From Anolis sagrei (Eukaryota > Chordata > Lepidosauria > Squamata > Anolidae), in NCBI RefSeq assembly GCF_037176765.1, contig NC_090025.1:71587545-71651544 (forward strand): a stretch of DNA of 64,000 nucleotides, read 5' to 3'. How positions within the stretch are numbered: the stretch's first letter is position 1; every line of letters starts with the position of its first letter. The notes beneath the pieces are model-generated. The model was not told the DNA's origin and made no database searches. It saw only the letters and a list, made by a program, of their open reading frames with translations. The position numbers and the translations under genes are program-made. Positions 34,009 to 45,299 of this stretch are shown here, piece after piece.

Positions 34009-34520
34009 TATTTATATTCCGCTCTTCTCACCCCGAAGGGGACTCATGGTGGATCACAATGCACACATACACAGCAGACATTCAATGCCATTTTTGACAG
34101 ACAAGACATACAGACAGATAGTGGCCATTCAGCAGTTTTTCCACTTCAGATCCTGGAGGTTGCTTGATTCCGGCCACAGGGGGGAGCTGTTGCTTCATCC
34201 ACTATGATGCCGAGCCTTTTGATCATATTATTTCCTCCTTGCTCTCCAGCATTTTTATGGTGTCATAAATTAACCTCCCCACTTTAAGCGGTCCCTAATT
34301 TCTCTACTCACGGCACAGCTATTTTCGAACTACTTAGGTGAAAAGGGCTATTCAACAGTTGGGACCTCAACCCCGACTTGGGCTTTGAACTTGCCACCTT
34401 TTGGTCAGCAGTGATTTATTGCTGCTAGTGATTAACCATCTGTGCTACCAGCCCTGTCCATCTACTAGCCCAACCCAAATTGATTGGGGCTTCTGGTGGA
34501 CCAAAGTTTGGGAATCACTG
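33925..34520. mobile_element. Palindromic hAT-type MITE split by a SINE-like element
   Basis: The left arm 'gatgatttggactttagctcccagaattcctgac' and the right arm 'gattggggcttctggtggaccaaagtttgggaatcactg' fit a short hAT element with arms that normally face each other. The element at 33973-34456 separates them. Confidence 0.5.
33973..34456 (-). mobile_element. Long SINE-like element with tRNA-like head and L2-like tail, copy 1
   Basis: On the minus strand it begins near CAGGGCTGGTAGCACAGATG, with an A-box-like TGGTAGCACAG and a B-box-like AAGTTCAAAGCC. A 300-bp middle contains 'aacagctccccc'. It ends with the L2-type tail (CCTTCGGGGTGAGAAGAGCG, then GAATATAAATA, then (AAAT)n). A second copy at 47416-47945 shows the same order. 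The head-middle-tail layout fits a SINE that uses the L2 machinery, but the family name is unknown to me. Confidence 0.65.
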
Positions 34521-35290
34521 CTTTAATGCATTAGTACTGATGATGGCAGGAGATGTAAAAATCCTATTACTTAAAATTACCAATAACATTTCATACCCTT
34601 GCCCTGTTCTTGTTTAATGAAGAGACACAGGATGTTCAGCATGTGAAAATATGAATGACATTTCATTAAGGCATCTGCAAAATCTCTATCCAAATCAGCA
34701 TGCATTTGAAATGCTCTTTTTTTAGGATTCGAAGATTAAGAGGAAGCTACTTAAATCGAGTTCCCGGTGGACATCTTCTCACTTCACACAGTCGTCATCA
34801 ACTTAAAGCATAATTTGCTTTCATTGTTAGTCACTGCTTAAGAGAGCTGCTGCTTCTCAAACCTAATCCTCAAAAACCCTTGCTGAAATGTCATCGGTGT
34901 GGCAAACATGTATGATTCTTATGTCTGTAGATAAGGCTAGAAGGCCTTCTGAAGTGCAAATGATACATTTGGAGTTTCATCACCCGTGCTGAAAGTAAAA
35001 GGATGCTGTTGGGAATAGTACAGTCCCTAACATTTCACTTCACATAGGACCAAACATCACTTTACAGACTTATTAGAAAAGTACAATGTAAACACTAATT
35101 TAGTCGAACATATCTAAAATACATATATACATATACATTATATACATAACATATGGAAAGATAGAGAGAAAGAGAGAGAGAGACCATTTCATCTGTTAAC
35201 ATTTTGGTTTAAAAGCATGTTATCCCAAGTCAACTTCAAAACTGGGTTTGCGTCTCTGTGTACCTTTTTGTTTGAAATATGCTAAGAAGA
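34521..35290. other. Unassigned intergenic DNA, fairly complex
   Basis: 34560-35080 is of balanced composition and free of recognised repeats. A (GA)n run lies near 35161-35183. No gene is supported. Confidence 0.4.
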
Positions 35291-35301
35291 AACAAGAAGG
35301 C

Positions 35302-35514
35302 TTTTTTTGTCGTGTCAGGAGCAACTTGAGAAACTGCAAGTTGCTTCTGGTGTGAGAGAATTGGCTGTCTGCATGGATGTTGCCCAGGGGATACCCGGAT
35401 GATTTGATGTTTTTATCATCCTTGTGGGAGGCTTCCTTCATGTCCCCGTATGAGGAGCTGGAGCTGATAGAGGGAGCTCATCCACCTCTCCCCGGATTTG
35501 AACCTGCGGATTCG
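35302..35514 (-). mobile_element. tRNA-derived SINE, second family, 5'-truncated
   Basis: The 3' two-thirds of the family are present ('cgtgtcaggagcaacttgagaaactgcaag' and following, as read on +). The copy stops just after the B-box-like block, so the A-box part is missing. AACAAGAAGGC is duplicated exactly at 35291-35301 and 35515-35525, which shows that the truncation happened during insertion. Confidence 0.9.
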
Positions 35515-35525
35515 AACAAGAAGGC

Positions 35526-35882
35526 ATGCCAATGTTCAAAACCAATACATTTCAGTAAGAAAATTGTGTATTAGCCCTTGGGAGGGGAAAAACTGACAAT
35601 ATTATTTTCTCCCACGTGCAGTTATTAGATTCTATCATCCTGTTTCTGAAGAAATCTGGTTTTGGGGAAACATAAATTTACTACCTGATCCTTATGGATG
35701 ACACCAGACCTGTTTAATTCCGAAGGGCTGTATATGAAAGCATTTCAAATTTTGCCTATTTGAAGAAGGCCCACATTCATACTCCATCTCTGGGACCAGA
35801 ATAGCTTCAGCAATGCTCACAAACTTGAACCTATAATGAAAGGTGGCTTGAGGAAACAGATCATGTGAGTGTCTCCAGTTGT
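35526..35882. other. Unassigned intergenic DNA
   Basis: No gene or named repeat. Confidence 0.4.
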
Positions 35883-35890
35883 TCACCAAT

Positions 35891-36348
35891 TAGGGCTGGG
35901 CGGTTTCATTCGTTAATTTTGTAATTCGTTATTAATTCGTTATTTTTTTGATAATGAAGCGATATTGAACCATTCAGGAGCAACTAAAAAACGAAACGAA
36001 TTTTTCCAATTCGTTTCGTAATTGTTTCGAAATTGTTTCGTTATTATTTCCGTATGTCTGGTGCAAGTTTTATAGTCGTTGTTTGTTTTATCAGTGATTA
36101 AAAAATTATCACACCAACAGTCAACAACAGAGGGAGAGGGAAGCTTCAGAAGTTCCCCCGTCCCATTTGGAGGGTTTTAACGAATCGATTCGTAATTGTT
36201 TCGAAATTGTTTCGTAATTTCCGAAATTTCGTAAATATCGAACTTTTTAAAAGAAAAATTTCGGAATTCTTTTAAATAACGAAACACAAAAAACCCCTAA
36301 AAACGAATCGAGTTTGGAAACAATTTTTTCCGTGGTTGGACAGCTCTA
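35891..36348. mobile_element. hAT-type element with TAGGGCTG ends, copy 1
   Basis: The left end is TAGGGCTGGGCGGTTTC and the right end is an inverted GGTTGGACAGCTCTA. TCACCAAT is duplicated exactly at 35883-35890 and 36349-36356. The interior is dominated by repeats of TTCGTAATTGTTTCG and their inverts (AACGAAACGAA). A central part 'caacagtcaacaacagaggg' is shared with copy 2. No frame. Superfamily by duplication length: hAT. Confidence 0.9.
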
Positions 36349-36356
36349 TCACCAAT

Positions 36357-38926
36357 AACAAACAGGGAGATTGGTCAATGCACATGATAATCTGGTCCAT
36401 GAGACCATAAACCAAAGGCCCCATTAGAGTCATAGAGGAAGCCAACCAGCATTTATTTCCAGACTGTAGTCCCACGCCAAACTCCAAAACTAATGGTTAT
36501 GACAATCAATAGAAACAGAAGTCAAACAATAAATAGTAGACTGCACATCTCTATCCTTCTTATGAGAAAGGCAAAAATCTGAAGCTTCCATCTAAGAACC
36601 CAGTAAAATTCTATTCCAGCACTGTCAAACTGGTGCTCAAGAAAATTTATAGTAAAGGAATAAACTAACCACAAAAGAAAGATAACATGCTACGTTCACT
36701 TGGACTGTCACCAAGCCTTGGAAGAAACTTGTATATCAGTAGTAATAATAGCACAGAGATGATGTGTTTCCCTTCCTTTGTGTAAATAAGTTCTACTTAC
36801 CTAAGTAAACATTAAATATATTAATATGCTGTATCTGGATACACAAACTGATGTGCAGAAAAGAAAAAAATACTCTGTACAATTAAGGGTGAGTCCATCA
36901 GTGTTTATATTAACCAAGTGAGTGACTACGTTATCTTCCTTTTTATAATGGCTGGGCTGATTAAATAATAACATGCAACCAATTTGTTGACTAATTGCTA
37001 AATGTGGGCATTCTGTTTAAGGCAGTTGATCCACTGCTCTACTTATAGAATCTTACTCAAACATTTACGGACTTGCTCGGTGATCTTGGCCAGAGGGACA
37101 ACAAGTATATATTCAGTTTGGGTGGAATTTGACAGCAATATGTCTTTAAAGTCTAAGATGAAGATATATGAAAAATAGTCTAAGAAAAACCTGAAGAAAC
37201 AGTTAAGAATGGACACCATATTTTCCATATGATTGGGTTTTACCCGGATTTTAGATAGTAACTTGTAGGCTTGTGTATTCGGAGTGAATCGCTTTCTATT
37301 TCTGTTTGTTTCTTCTGTAAGACCCCCATATCAGTTTTCCAGCGGCTCCTGAAAATGGGGGGGGGGGTGCTGCAAGATGGGGTTTTCATTCAGCATCCAA
37401 AAAACCCCAGTTCTTTTTGGGTAGAGAAGGAGGAGGAGGCCAGACCTGGGAGGATTAAAGATACCCATCTTCTGGGGTTGTTTATTTGTCCTTATCCAGG
37501 CTCCTGCAGTGTGAAGAGAGAGGCTGAGGGAGGGAGAGAAGGAGAGCTCTTGGCTGTGCATTTCAAGGAGGCACAGGGAAGGAAGAGCCAATGACCTGAA
37601 GCTCAGTCGAGGTAGGAGTGCCATGTGGTCACGAAAGAAGAAGGGGAGCTGGTTATTGGCTCCAGCTTGCTTTCATGTTCAGATAATTTTCATACAGAGA
37701 GAGGCCTTCCCATTCTGTGCTCCTGAAGGGAACAAAAGAACAAATGAAATGGGAGAAACAAATTCAACGCACAACTCCAGTAACTTGGTACCTTTTTGAA
37801 TAATTGGTAAGGTTGGATTTCAAGTTTTCATTTAACTTTTTCCATTCCAGAAGCCTATGTGTAGTCTTTTGTTTTATGACACACAAGCATCCTACTGTAT
37901 GTTTAGCCAATGTTTAGCTTTGTCAAGATTTAAATCGTGATATGACTCTCTTCCAGTTTCTGTATATATATTACAATTGGATGCTCTTCGGTTTTTGTGT
38001 TGTCAATTATATAGGATAGCTTGGTACTTTTTAAACACTGCATGGAAAAAACAGCACAAAGCCATAAGAATGAATAAAAGGAAAATGTAACAAAATAAAA
38101 CTGTCTGGACAAAGCACTATAAAATTTCATCAAACCATAATAAATTGTAATTATTAAATTGTCAAGTACTCTTCATGTTTATTTTTCACAATTTATTTGG
38201 TATGTTAATATTATTCAATTGTTTTCAAAAATACAAGTTATAGGGAGACAGTGAGAAGGAGGAGCAATACCAATGGAGCAAGAAGATGATGCAGGATCAG
38301 GACAAGGATTATAGTGGGTATAATGAGGTAGGATGAGGCAAGAATGGAATGAGCTGAAGCAACAAGAGTAGAATTGAATTTGGGTCTTTCTCATCTATGT
38401 GTAGTTCCCAAATAGCTGAAATATAGTTGGTCTCCCAGGTCAATGCTCATTGCGGATCTAGTGGGAAAAGTAGTGGCAAAACCCAGTGCAATAATTAGTG
38501 TGGTTATTTATATTATATGATTTATATGATTTACATGATTTAAATAATTTACCAACTGTTATGATCTGCTAAATTTGGATGCCAGGTGAGCTGATATTAT
38601 TTGCAGGAAAATCAAGAGAAGGTATGAAAAATATGTGTGAGACTACCAAGGCAACTGTCAACAATATGCAGAGATCAGAATGACTGTGAGTGATACCAGA
38701 GCTGTAACTATAGCAGTTGAACAAAACTGAAAACTACATTCAACGTTTTGAGGTAAGAATATGAGGGAAGATGGCATATTGAATTTTCAAGACCAGTCTG
38801 TGAGCTATTTATAGGGAAGCAGGATAGAGAAACTGGCCTATGGTTTTGGATAGGGAGTGGGTTATTTATGAGTGCTCTAACAAAAAAGAGGCTGTTGCTA
38901 ACAGTAATGTTAAGCTTTATAACATA
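36357..38926. other. Long unassigned intergenic stretch
   Basis: About 2.6 kb without a recognised repeat or gene. 37300-37680 is more GC-rich, with a G run at 37358-37367 and opposite-strand frames of 97-107 codons lacking recognisable domains. The rest is AT-rich. Confidence 0.4.
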
Positions 38927-38934
38927 TCCTAAGC

Positions 38935-39673
38935 CAGTGATTCTCAACCTTCCTAATGCCAAAACCCCTTAATACAGTTCTTCATGTTATGGTGATCCCC
39001 AACCATAAAATTATTTTCGTTGCTACTTCACAAAAGTAATTTTGTTACTGTTATGAATCATTATGTAAATATCTGATATGCAGGGTGTATTTTCATTCAC
39101 TGGACAATTTGGCTCAAATACCTGATATGCTTAAATTTGAATACTGGTGGGGTTGGGAGGGATTGATTTTGTCATTTGGGAATTGTAGTTGCTAGGTTTG
39201 ATAGTTAACCTTCAATCAAAGAGCATTCTGAACTCCAGCAATGATAAAATTGAACCAAACTTGGCATACAGAACTCGCATGACTAACAGAAAATACTGGA
39301 AAGGTTTGGTGGGCATTGACCTTGAGTTTTGGAGTTGTAGTTCACCTACATCTAGAGAGCACTGTGGACTCAAACAATGATGGATCTGGAACAAACATGG
39401 CACAAATACTCAATATGCCAAAATGTTAACACTGGTGAAGTTTGGGGCAAATAGACTTGACATTTGGGAGTTGTAGTTGCTGGAATTTATAGTGTACCTA
39501 TGATCAAAGAGCATTCTCAACCCCACAAACAATAGAATTGGGCCAAACTTCCTACACAGAACTCTCATAACCAACAGAAAATACTGTGTTTTCTGATGGT
39601 CTTTGGTGGCCCCTCTGACACCCCCTCATGACCCCCCCCCCAAGGGTCCCAACTCCTGGGTTGAGAAACACTA
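38935..39673. mobile_element. 0.7-kb hAT element, copy 3
   Basis: Ends CAGTGATTCTCAACCTTCC and inverted GGTTGAGAAACACTA. The flanks TCCTAAGC (38927-38934) and TCTCAAGC (39674-39681) agree at 6 of 8. The interior is collinear with copies 1 and 2. The weaker flank match suggests it is somewhat older. Confidence 0.88.
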
Positions 39674-39681
39674 TCTCAAGC

Positions 39682-40795
39682 AAATATTCTTGGCTCTATG
39701 TAAATTTAATTTCATGTGCACATGTGTAACTTAATGATCTATTTTTCTTATACAAACTGTGGTATGCAAATAAGTGAAAATGAACTTTCCCCAATTGTAC
39801 CATGTTCCTAGTTACATACAGTAGTTTCATATACATGCATATGCATCACTGGCAGCTTTTTTGTAAGACCCTGGATCAGGAGATTTATTGTTTAAACATT
39901 ACTCTGATGTATCAGCCTTTGCCACTGTAGCCATGGTATGGGAAGCTGGATATTGTAATACAGCAACTACTGGAAGAAAATTCTTTGTGCTTCATGGCGC
40001 TCTGGTTTTACTGCATAAGACAATCTGCAAAGACAAAAGGGTCGAGAGTGGGACAGGAAGTACAATGAAGACCTTGTCTGCTGCCTTTCACCTTTACAGT
40101 TATAGGAAGAATCTCTGGTTTGTGATCCGTCAATCAAGACACAGAGGAATTTCACAGAGACTAGCTGTGCCTTTCCCATGAGTTTCCGGAACAATCTGCG
40201 GCATTCATCCCGTCTCTCTGTCTTGTTCATTCCCACTGAACGCACTCAGTTTGCCAGTGCGATGTGTTTTAATGAAAATTAGCGAAAACCGAAAATGTCT
40301 TTGTGAACATTTTGACTGCCTCAAGGTATTTAAAGAAATCCTCCGTGTGGCTAAGAAGTGGAGGAGAACACTGAAGCTGTAAAGCGGCTGTCTTTTCAAA
40401 GTTACAGCAGAATGTCTCACAGAGATTAAGCAAAATGGCTCCATTCCAGGCTCCGTTTCTGAGAACAAAAGTACCTCCCTCCAGCACTAAGACTTGATTA
40501 TGCCCTCAGATATCTGTAGCACTGAACAGAGAAATAATTTATGCATGTGAAGGGCTAGCAGCAGCCTCCATGACAAACTGTTGTTCCTGGGAGAACCGTC
40601 TTCTGCTAAAAGGCAGAGGATTTGCCAGATACTCTAAGTGATTTTACCCTTAATCCGTTTCTTCCAACCAAAGAGGAAACCTGACCAAGAGTTAAGGTTT
40701 CTTTCATAATGTGCAAATGCAAAAAAAGAAAAAGAAAAGAAAACGTTTTTTTTTCTAAGAAAGCGCTTTTTTGTGAGCAATGAGCTGTTTCAACA
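39682..40795. other. Unassigned intergenic stretch of high complexity
   Basis: 39850-40690 is balanced in composition and shows none of the repeats seen elsewhere. Frames on both strands carry no recognisable domain. A run of A/G lies at 40720-40745. It could be plain unique DNA or a regulatory element; the sequence alone cannot tell. Confidence 0.4.
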
Positions 40796-41310
40796 TATCA
40801 TAGAATCATAGTTGGAAGAGACCTCATGGGCCATCCAGTTCAACCCCATTCTACCAAGAAGCAGGAAAATTGCATTCAAAGCACCCCTGACAGATGGCCA
40901 TCCAGCCTCTGTTTAAAAGCTTCCAAAGAAGGAGCCTCTACCACACTCCAGGGGCAGAGAGTTCCACTGCTGAACAGCTCTCACAGTCAGGAAGTTCTTC
41001 CTAAGGTTCAAGTGGAATCTCCTTTCTTGTAGTTTGAAGCCATTGTTCCATTGTGTTCGAGTCTCCAGGGGAGCAGAAAACAAGCTCAGTCCCTCCTCCC
41101 TATGACTTCCTCTCACATTTATAAATGGCTATCATGCCTCCTTTCAGCCTTCTCTTCCTCAGGCTAAACATGCCCAGCTCTTTAAGATGCTCTTCATAGG
41201 GCTTGTTCTCCAGACCCCTGATCATTTTAGTTGCCCTCTCCTGGACACATTCCAGCTTGTTATTATCTCTCTTCAACAACAGCTTGTCAATATCTCTCTT
41301 CAAATCAACA
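40796..41310 (-). mobile_element. CR1 LINE, ORF2 C-terminus and 3' end
   Basis: The 3' terminus shows the CR1 octamer-like repeat (ATCATAGAATCATAG). The minus strand encodes [80 protein letters not shown] and WNSLPLECG, in two overlapping frames. This is the typical CR1 C-terminus. The 5' side has an imperfect local duplication of 'tatctctcttcaa'. 5'-truncated. Confidence 0.9.
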
Positions 41311-41663
41311 ACAAAGCACTCTCATTCAGATATTTTAATCAAAGATGAAAATTGTTGATGTACATTTGAGTGAAATTTTAAGACAATGTTTTATAAGTCA
41401 AACATAAAACTCAGAGATGATGCTGTACGCAATAGCCTTATTTACATTCACCACCCTTTTTAGGGAAGAGAGTACTCCAAAGACACCAGGTCCCATCTAA
41501 TCTTAGAAATTGAACAGGCTGGGAACTCATGAATATTTGGAAGGGAAATTCCAGAGAATATCAGGTGCTACAGAGTATATACAAAGGCAGGCAATAGCAA
41601 AACTCTTCTAGGTATACATTAACCAAGAAACCCCTTCAAAATTCCTGATGGTCACCATGTACA
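41311..41663. other. Unassigned intergenic DNA
   Basis: No gene or named repeat. Confidence 0.4.
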
Positions 41664-41885
41664 GGAGCCCCTTGTGCTGGCTGGACTGCTGACCAACAGA
41701 TCAGTGGTTTGAATTCGAGGGAGAGTGGGTTGAGCTCCCTCTGCCAGACCCAGCTCCCCATGTGGATGGCAAAAACATTAAAAAATCCCAGCGTTTCTTG
41801 GACAACGTCCTTGCAGACGGACAATTCTTTGACACCAGAAGCGACTTGCAGTTTCTCAAATTACTCCTGACAAACACAAAAAAAG
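41664..41885 (+). mobile_element. tRNA-derived SINE, second family, + copy
   Basis: Starts GGAGCCCCTTGTGCTGG and has a B-box-like GGTTTGAATTC. It continues with 'gagagtgggttgagctccctctgcc' and ends with 'agaagcgacttgcagtttctcaa' and an A-rich tail. It is missing part of the middle compared with 44427-44706. No clear target duplication seen. Confidence 0.82.
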
Positions 41886-41979
41886 GAAACTCATGAACTG
41901 GTAAGTTGAATACATGGGGCTTTATCAAACCTCTCTAGAACAAAGAGGGTTTCTCCATTCCAACAGCTTCTCTGGCTTT

Positions 41980-42128
41980 ATCTACACTGAGCATTTAATG
42001 CAGATAGACCTGTATTATATGGTTAGTGTAGACTTATATGATGTAGCTCAATGCAGTTAAACTGCATTATATGAGCCTGTACTGATCATATAATGTAAAG
42101 TGATCTGCCTTAAATGTTCAGTGTAAGT
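41980..42128. mobile_element. Short hAT-type MITE
   Basis: 'ttatctacactgagcatttaatgcag' at the left and 'gccttaaatgttcagtgtaag' at the right are inverted. The middle has 'attatatgg...gtgtagacttatatga'. Ends are worn. Confidence 0.55.
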
Positions 42129-42508
42129 AGTGTCTCATATCTGAGCGTTATGCCTACCACTAAGATATCAGTAGGTTGACAGTGTTCGGGGAGGGCCTCA
42201 GTACACCTGCAGTTCCCATGGAGCTGCCAAATTGTCCCTAAATTTGCATGGGGCGGTTCAATCCAAACTCTATTGCATAGCAATCTTGCCTTGATGTGAC
42301 TACTTTATTGCCAGACACGTCTGTTTCCATCCAAACTGAAATCAGTTTGGAAAACCATTACCCCCATTTTGCAAGGCAGCTGTGGATTTTTCCTTCTCAC
42401 AACACATGCAGACATTAGCATATTTTCTTAATGAAAGACCTTCATGAAAGACCTTGCTAGCCTTTGTTTGCTCTTCATTCTGAGATTCTGTAAAGTGAGC
42501 CTGATTGT

Positions 42509-42624
42509 GGGCCCTTCCACACAGCCATATAACTCAGAATATCAAGGCAAATAATCCACAATATCTGCTTTGACCAGGATTGCCATATAATACAGTTCAA
42601 TGTGGATTTTATACAGCTGAAGGG
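42509..42624. mobile_element. Short hAT-type MITE with GGGCCCTTCC end
   Basis: Left end GGGCCCTTCCACACAGCCAT. Inside, 'cacaatatctgctttga' and 'gtggattttatacagctga' follow the family. The right end is worn. Confidence 0.65.
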
Positions 42625-42707
42625 TGGGATGTGTTGACCTGTGAGTGTGTGCAATGAAGCTGATACAGAAGGGGGAGGTGAAATGATGATCTGTAAATGT
42701 GTATGTA

Positions 42708-43041
42708 AAGGTAAAGGTAAATGTAGTCCCCTTACATTAAGTCCAGTCATGTCTGACTCTGGGGTGTGGTGCTCATCTCCATTTCTAAGCCGAAGAGCCA
42801 GCGTTGTCCGTAGACACCTCCAAGGTCATGTGGCCGGCATGACTGCATGGAGCGCCGTTACCTTCCCGCCGGAGCGGTACCTATTGATCTACTCACATTT
42901 GCATGTTTTCGAACTGCTAGGTTGGCAGAAGCTAGGGCTAACAGCGGAAGCTCACACCGCTCCCTGGAATCGAACCTGCGACCTTTCGATCAACAAGCTC
43001 AACAGCTCAGTGCTTTAACCCACTGCACCACCGGGGGCTCC
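42708..43041 (-). mobile_element. Sauria/ACA-type SINE, copy 2, well preserved
   Basis: The minus strand has A-box-like TGGTGCAGTGGG and a perfect B box GGTTCGATTCC. The conserved Sauria body follows, then AGTCAGACATGACT and a tail of CTTTACCTTTA. AAATGTGTATGTA is duplicated exactly at 42695-42707 and 43042-43054. Intact head, intact tail and perfect duplications make this the youngest-looking SINE here. Confidence 0.95.
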
Positions 43042-43054
43042 AAATGTGTATGTA

Positions 43055-43214
43055 CAAACACCAAATAATAAAAAGGGGTGCAAGGGACAATACCACCTTT
43101 TTCTGGATGCTAATACAAACAAGGGAGCTACCCTTCCATGGTGGGAATGATCAGATGGTATACCTGATATAGGCACCTGATGACCTGATATAGGTGACCA
43201 CCCACCAATGTGCC
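43055..43214. other. Short unassigned stretch
   Basis: Contains a local repeat of 'acctgatataggcacctgatgacctgatataggt'-type text near 43162-43196; no gene. Confidence 0.4.
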
Positions 43215-43222
43215 CTACTCAC

Positions 43223-43738
43223 TAGGGCTGGGCGGTTTCGTTTCGTAATTTCGTAATTCGGTAAAAATTCGTTATTTTTTTTTATAACGAAGCGATATTG
43301 AACCATTCAGGAGCAACTAAAAAACGAAACGAATTTTTCCAATTCGTTTTGTAATTGTTTCGGAATTGTTTCAGAATTGTTTCGTTCTTGATTTGTTATT
43401 GATTCGTAAATGTTTCGTTATTATTTCCGCATGTCTGGTGCAAGTTTTAGGGTTGCTGTTTGTTTTCTCAGTGAAACAAAATATAATTATCACACCAACA
43501 GTCAACAACAGAGGGAGAGGGAAGCTTCAGAAGTTTTTTTAGCGTATTGCGCGATTGCGGCCGCCATTAACGAATCGATTCGTAATTGTTTCGTAATTGT
43601 TTTATGATTTCCGAAATTTCGTAAATATCGAACTTTTTTTAAGGAAAATTTCGGAATTCTTTTAAATAACGAAACACAAAAAAACCCTAAAAACGAATCG
43701 AGTTTAGAAACAAATTTTTTCGTGTTTGGACAGCCCTA
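43223..43738. mobile_element. hAT-type element with TAGGGCTG ends, copy 2
   Basis: Ends TAGGGCTGGGCGGTTTCG and inverted TTTGGACAGCCCTA. CTACTCAC is duplicated exactly at 43215-43222 and 43739-43746. Same repeated TTCGTAATTG modules and same central block as copy 1, with a longer left part. The central spacer differs ('ttttttagcgtattgcgcgattgcgg' against a different stretch in copy 1). Confidence 0.93.
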
Positions 43739-43746
43739 CTACTCAC

Positions 43747-44412
43747 CCCTGATTCCATCACAAATCCAATTTGGAGTTGAGTTACATATTTTAAAAATCT
43801 CATTCTTTATCCAAGCACCAGAATAAATTGGATACACATATTTTAAAATCTCCTTAAAGCCCCCATACATCAAAAAATTAGTGTTTTTATATTGAAAGGA
43901 GAGGAATATCATGTTTCCCCCAGGGTTGGGAATCAAGGTCAGGACACATTGTTTAGTCTGTGTAGATTCAGCTTTAGCCTCTTTATATAAGACAGACACC
44001 GAGGAACTTGTAGATGCTGGGAGCAAGGTCTTTTATTTGCTCCGTCTCAAAGACACCCAAGTCTGTTGGGAGACTCTTCCCTGATTTCTCAAAACTGGAT
44101 CTTGACTACTCTTTGGTGCATCCCTCTATTCTGCCTTTCTTGCTAGAGGTTGGTTCCTCATCTTCTTGACCTCTTGACTACTCATTATCCACTTGGATTC
44201 TCTCTCTCTCCTCAGAGTGAATTATGACACCAGGGAAAATCCCTGGCAGGATTAACATTAGCACAGCATCTCCCTTTTATCCCCCCCTCCCTCCCAGCAC
44301 GATAGTGTTGAAGCTGCTACTGGTGCTAGTGACAGGAGCAGAAACCGAGAACGTAGACTCAGTTACCAGTTTGCATCTTTCACTGTGTCCCAGATCTAGC
44401 ATTCTTCTTGAT
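43747..44412. other. Unassigned intergenic DNA
   Basis: No gene or named repeat; CT-rich near 44200-44290. Confidence 0.4.
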
Positions 44413-44426
44413 CTTGGAGTGATATA

Positions 44427-44706
44427 TATGTTTTTTGTCTTGTCAGGAGTGACTTGAGAAACTGCAAGTTGCTTCAAGTCGCTTCTGGTGTGAGAAAATT
44501 GGCAGTCGGCAAGGACATTGCCCAGGGGACACGCAGATGTTTTGATGTTTTACCATCCTTATGGGAGGCTTCTCTCGTGTCCCCGCATGAGGAGCTGGAG
44601 CTGGCAGAGGGAGCTCATCCACGCTCTCCCTGGATTTGAACCTGTGACCTGTTGGTCTTCAGTCCTACAGGCACAGGGGTTTAACCCACTGTGTCACCAG
44701 GGGCTC
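44427..44706 (-). mobile_element. tRNA-derived SINE, second family, full-length
   Basis: On the minus strand it starts GGAGCCCCTGGTGACACAG, has a B-box GGTTCAAATCC, the family body, and ends in the GCAGTTTCTCAAGTCACTCC block with an A-rich tail. CTTGGAGTGATATA is duplicated exactly at 44413-44426 and 44707-44720. It carries a small internal duplication (CAAGTTGCTTCAAGTCGCTT region). Confidence 0.95.
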
Positions 44707-44831
44707 CTTGGAGTGATATAAAAGTAGCCTACAACCATTACTATTGAGAGGGATATATGGAAAATAAGGGAAAGGCATTTTCTCAGGAACAAGAAATGTC
44801 TTCATGAAAATGTTAGCTCATTGCTATTCAG

Positions 44832-45110
44832 GCTGGATCTACACTGCCATATAATCCAGTTTCTGAATTCACATTGACTACATTGAACTGGATTATATGG
44901 CAGTGTAGACTCATACAATCAAGTTCAAAGCAATTAATCTGCATTCTAAGGGCCCTTCCAGACAGGCTCAAAATGTGGGACTTGTCTCGCTTTTACTTGA
45001 GATGTTCTCAGGTAAAAGGGAATTAATGTGGAAAAAATGGGTTTTCCCAATTTACTTCACATTAATTTGACACCTGGAAAGAGCTGGACCTTAAGCTAAG
45101 ATCTGAATCT
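44832..45110. mobile_element. Two adjoining short hAT-type MITEs
   Basis: 44832-44950 has 'ctacactgccatataatccag' and the inverted 'ctggattatatggcagtgtag'. From 44951 a GGGCCCTTCCAGACAGG start leads into 'ggaattaatgtgg' and an inverted 'cttcacattaatttg'. The boundary between them and the right end are unclear. Confidence 0.55.
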
Positions 45111-45249
45111 TTCCAGGTGCTGGCCTTCTGCAGCCCCAGGGGCCAATCCCACAGCCATCCCAGTTCTTCGGCCTCCTGGAACCCAAAGAAGCAGGAGGGC
45201 AACCACCCCCTCTCCTCAAGCCCCTCATTCCCCCCTCCAAAAACATACC

Positions 45250-45299
<50 letters not shown>

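Noticed and set aside
35900-36300. CRISPR-like regularity of TTCGTAATTG modules
   Set aside because: The modules vary in spacing and orientation and lie between hAT ends with 8-bp duplications in a vertebrate genome.
37271-37624. Frames of 107 and 97 codons on opposite strands
   Set aside because: They overlap in a local GC-rich patch; neither has a recognisable domain, start context or splice structure.
39888-40487. Overlapping frames on both strands as candidate host exons
   Set aside because: None shows a recognisable domain or good splice borders with phase support. The region is kept only as a candidate conserved stretch.
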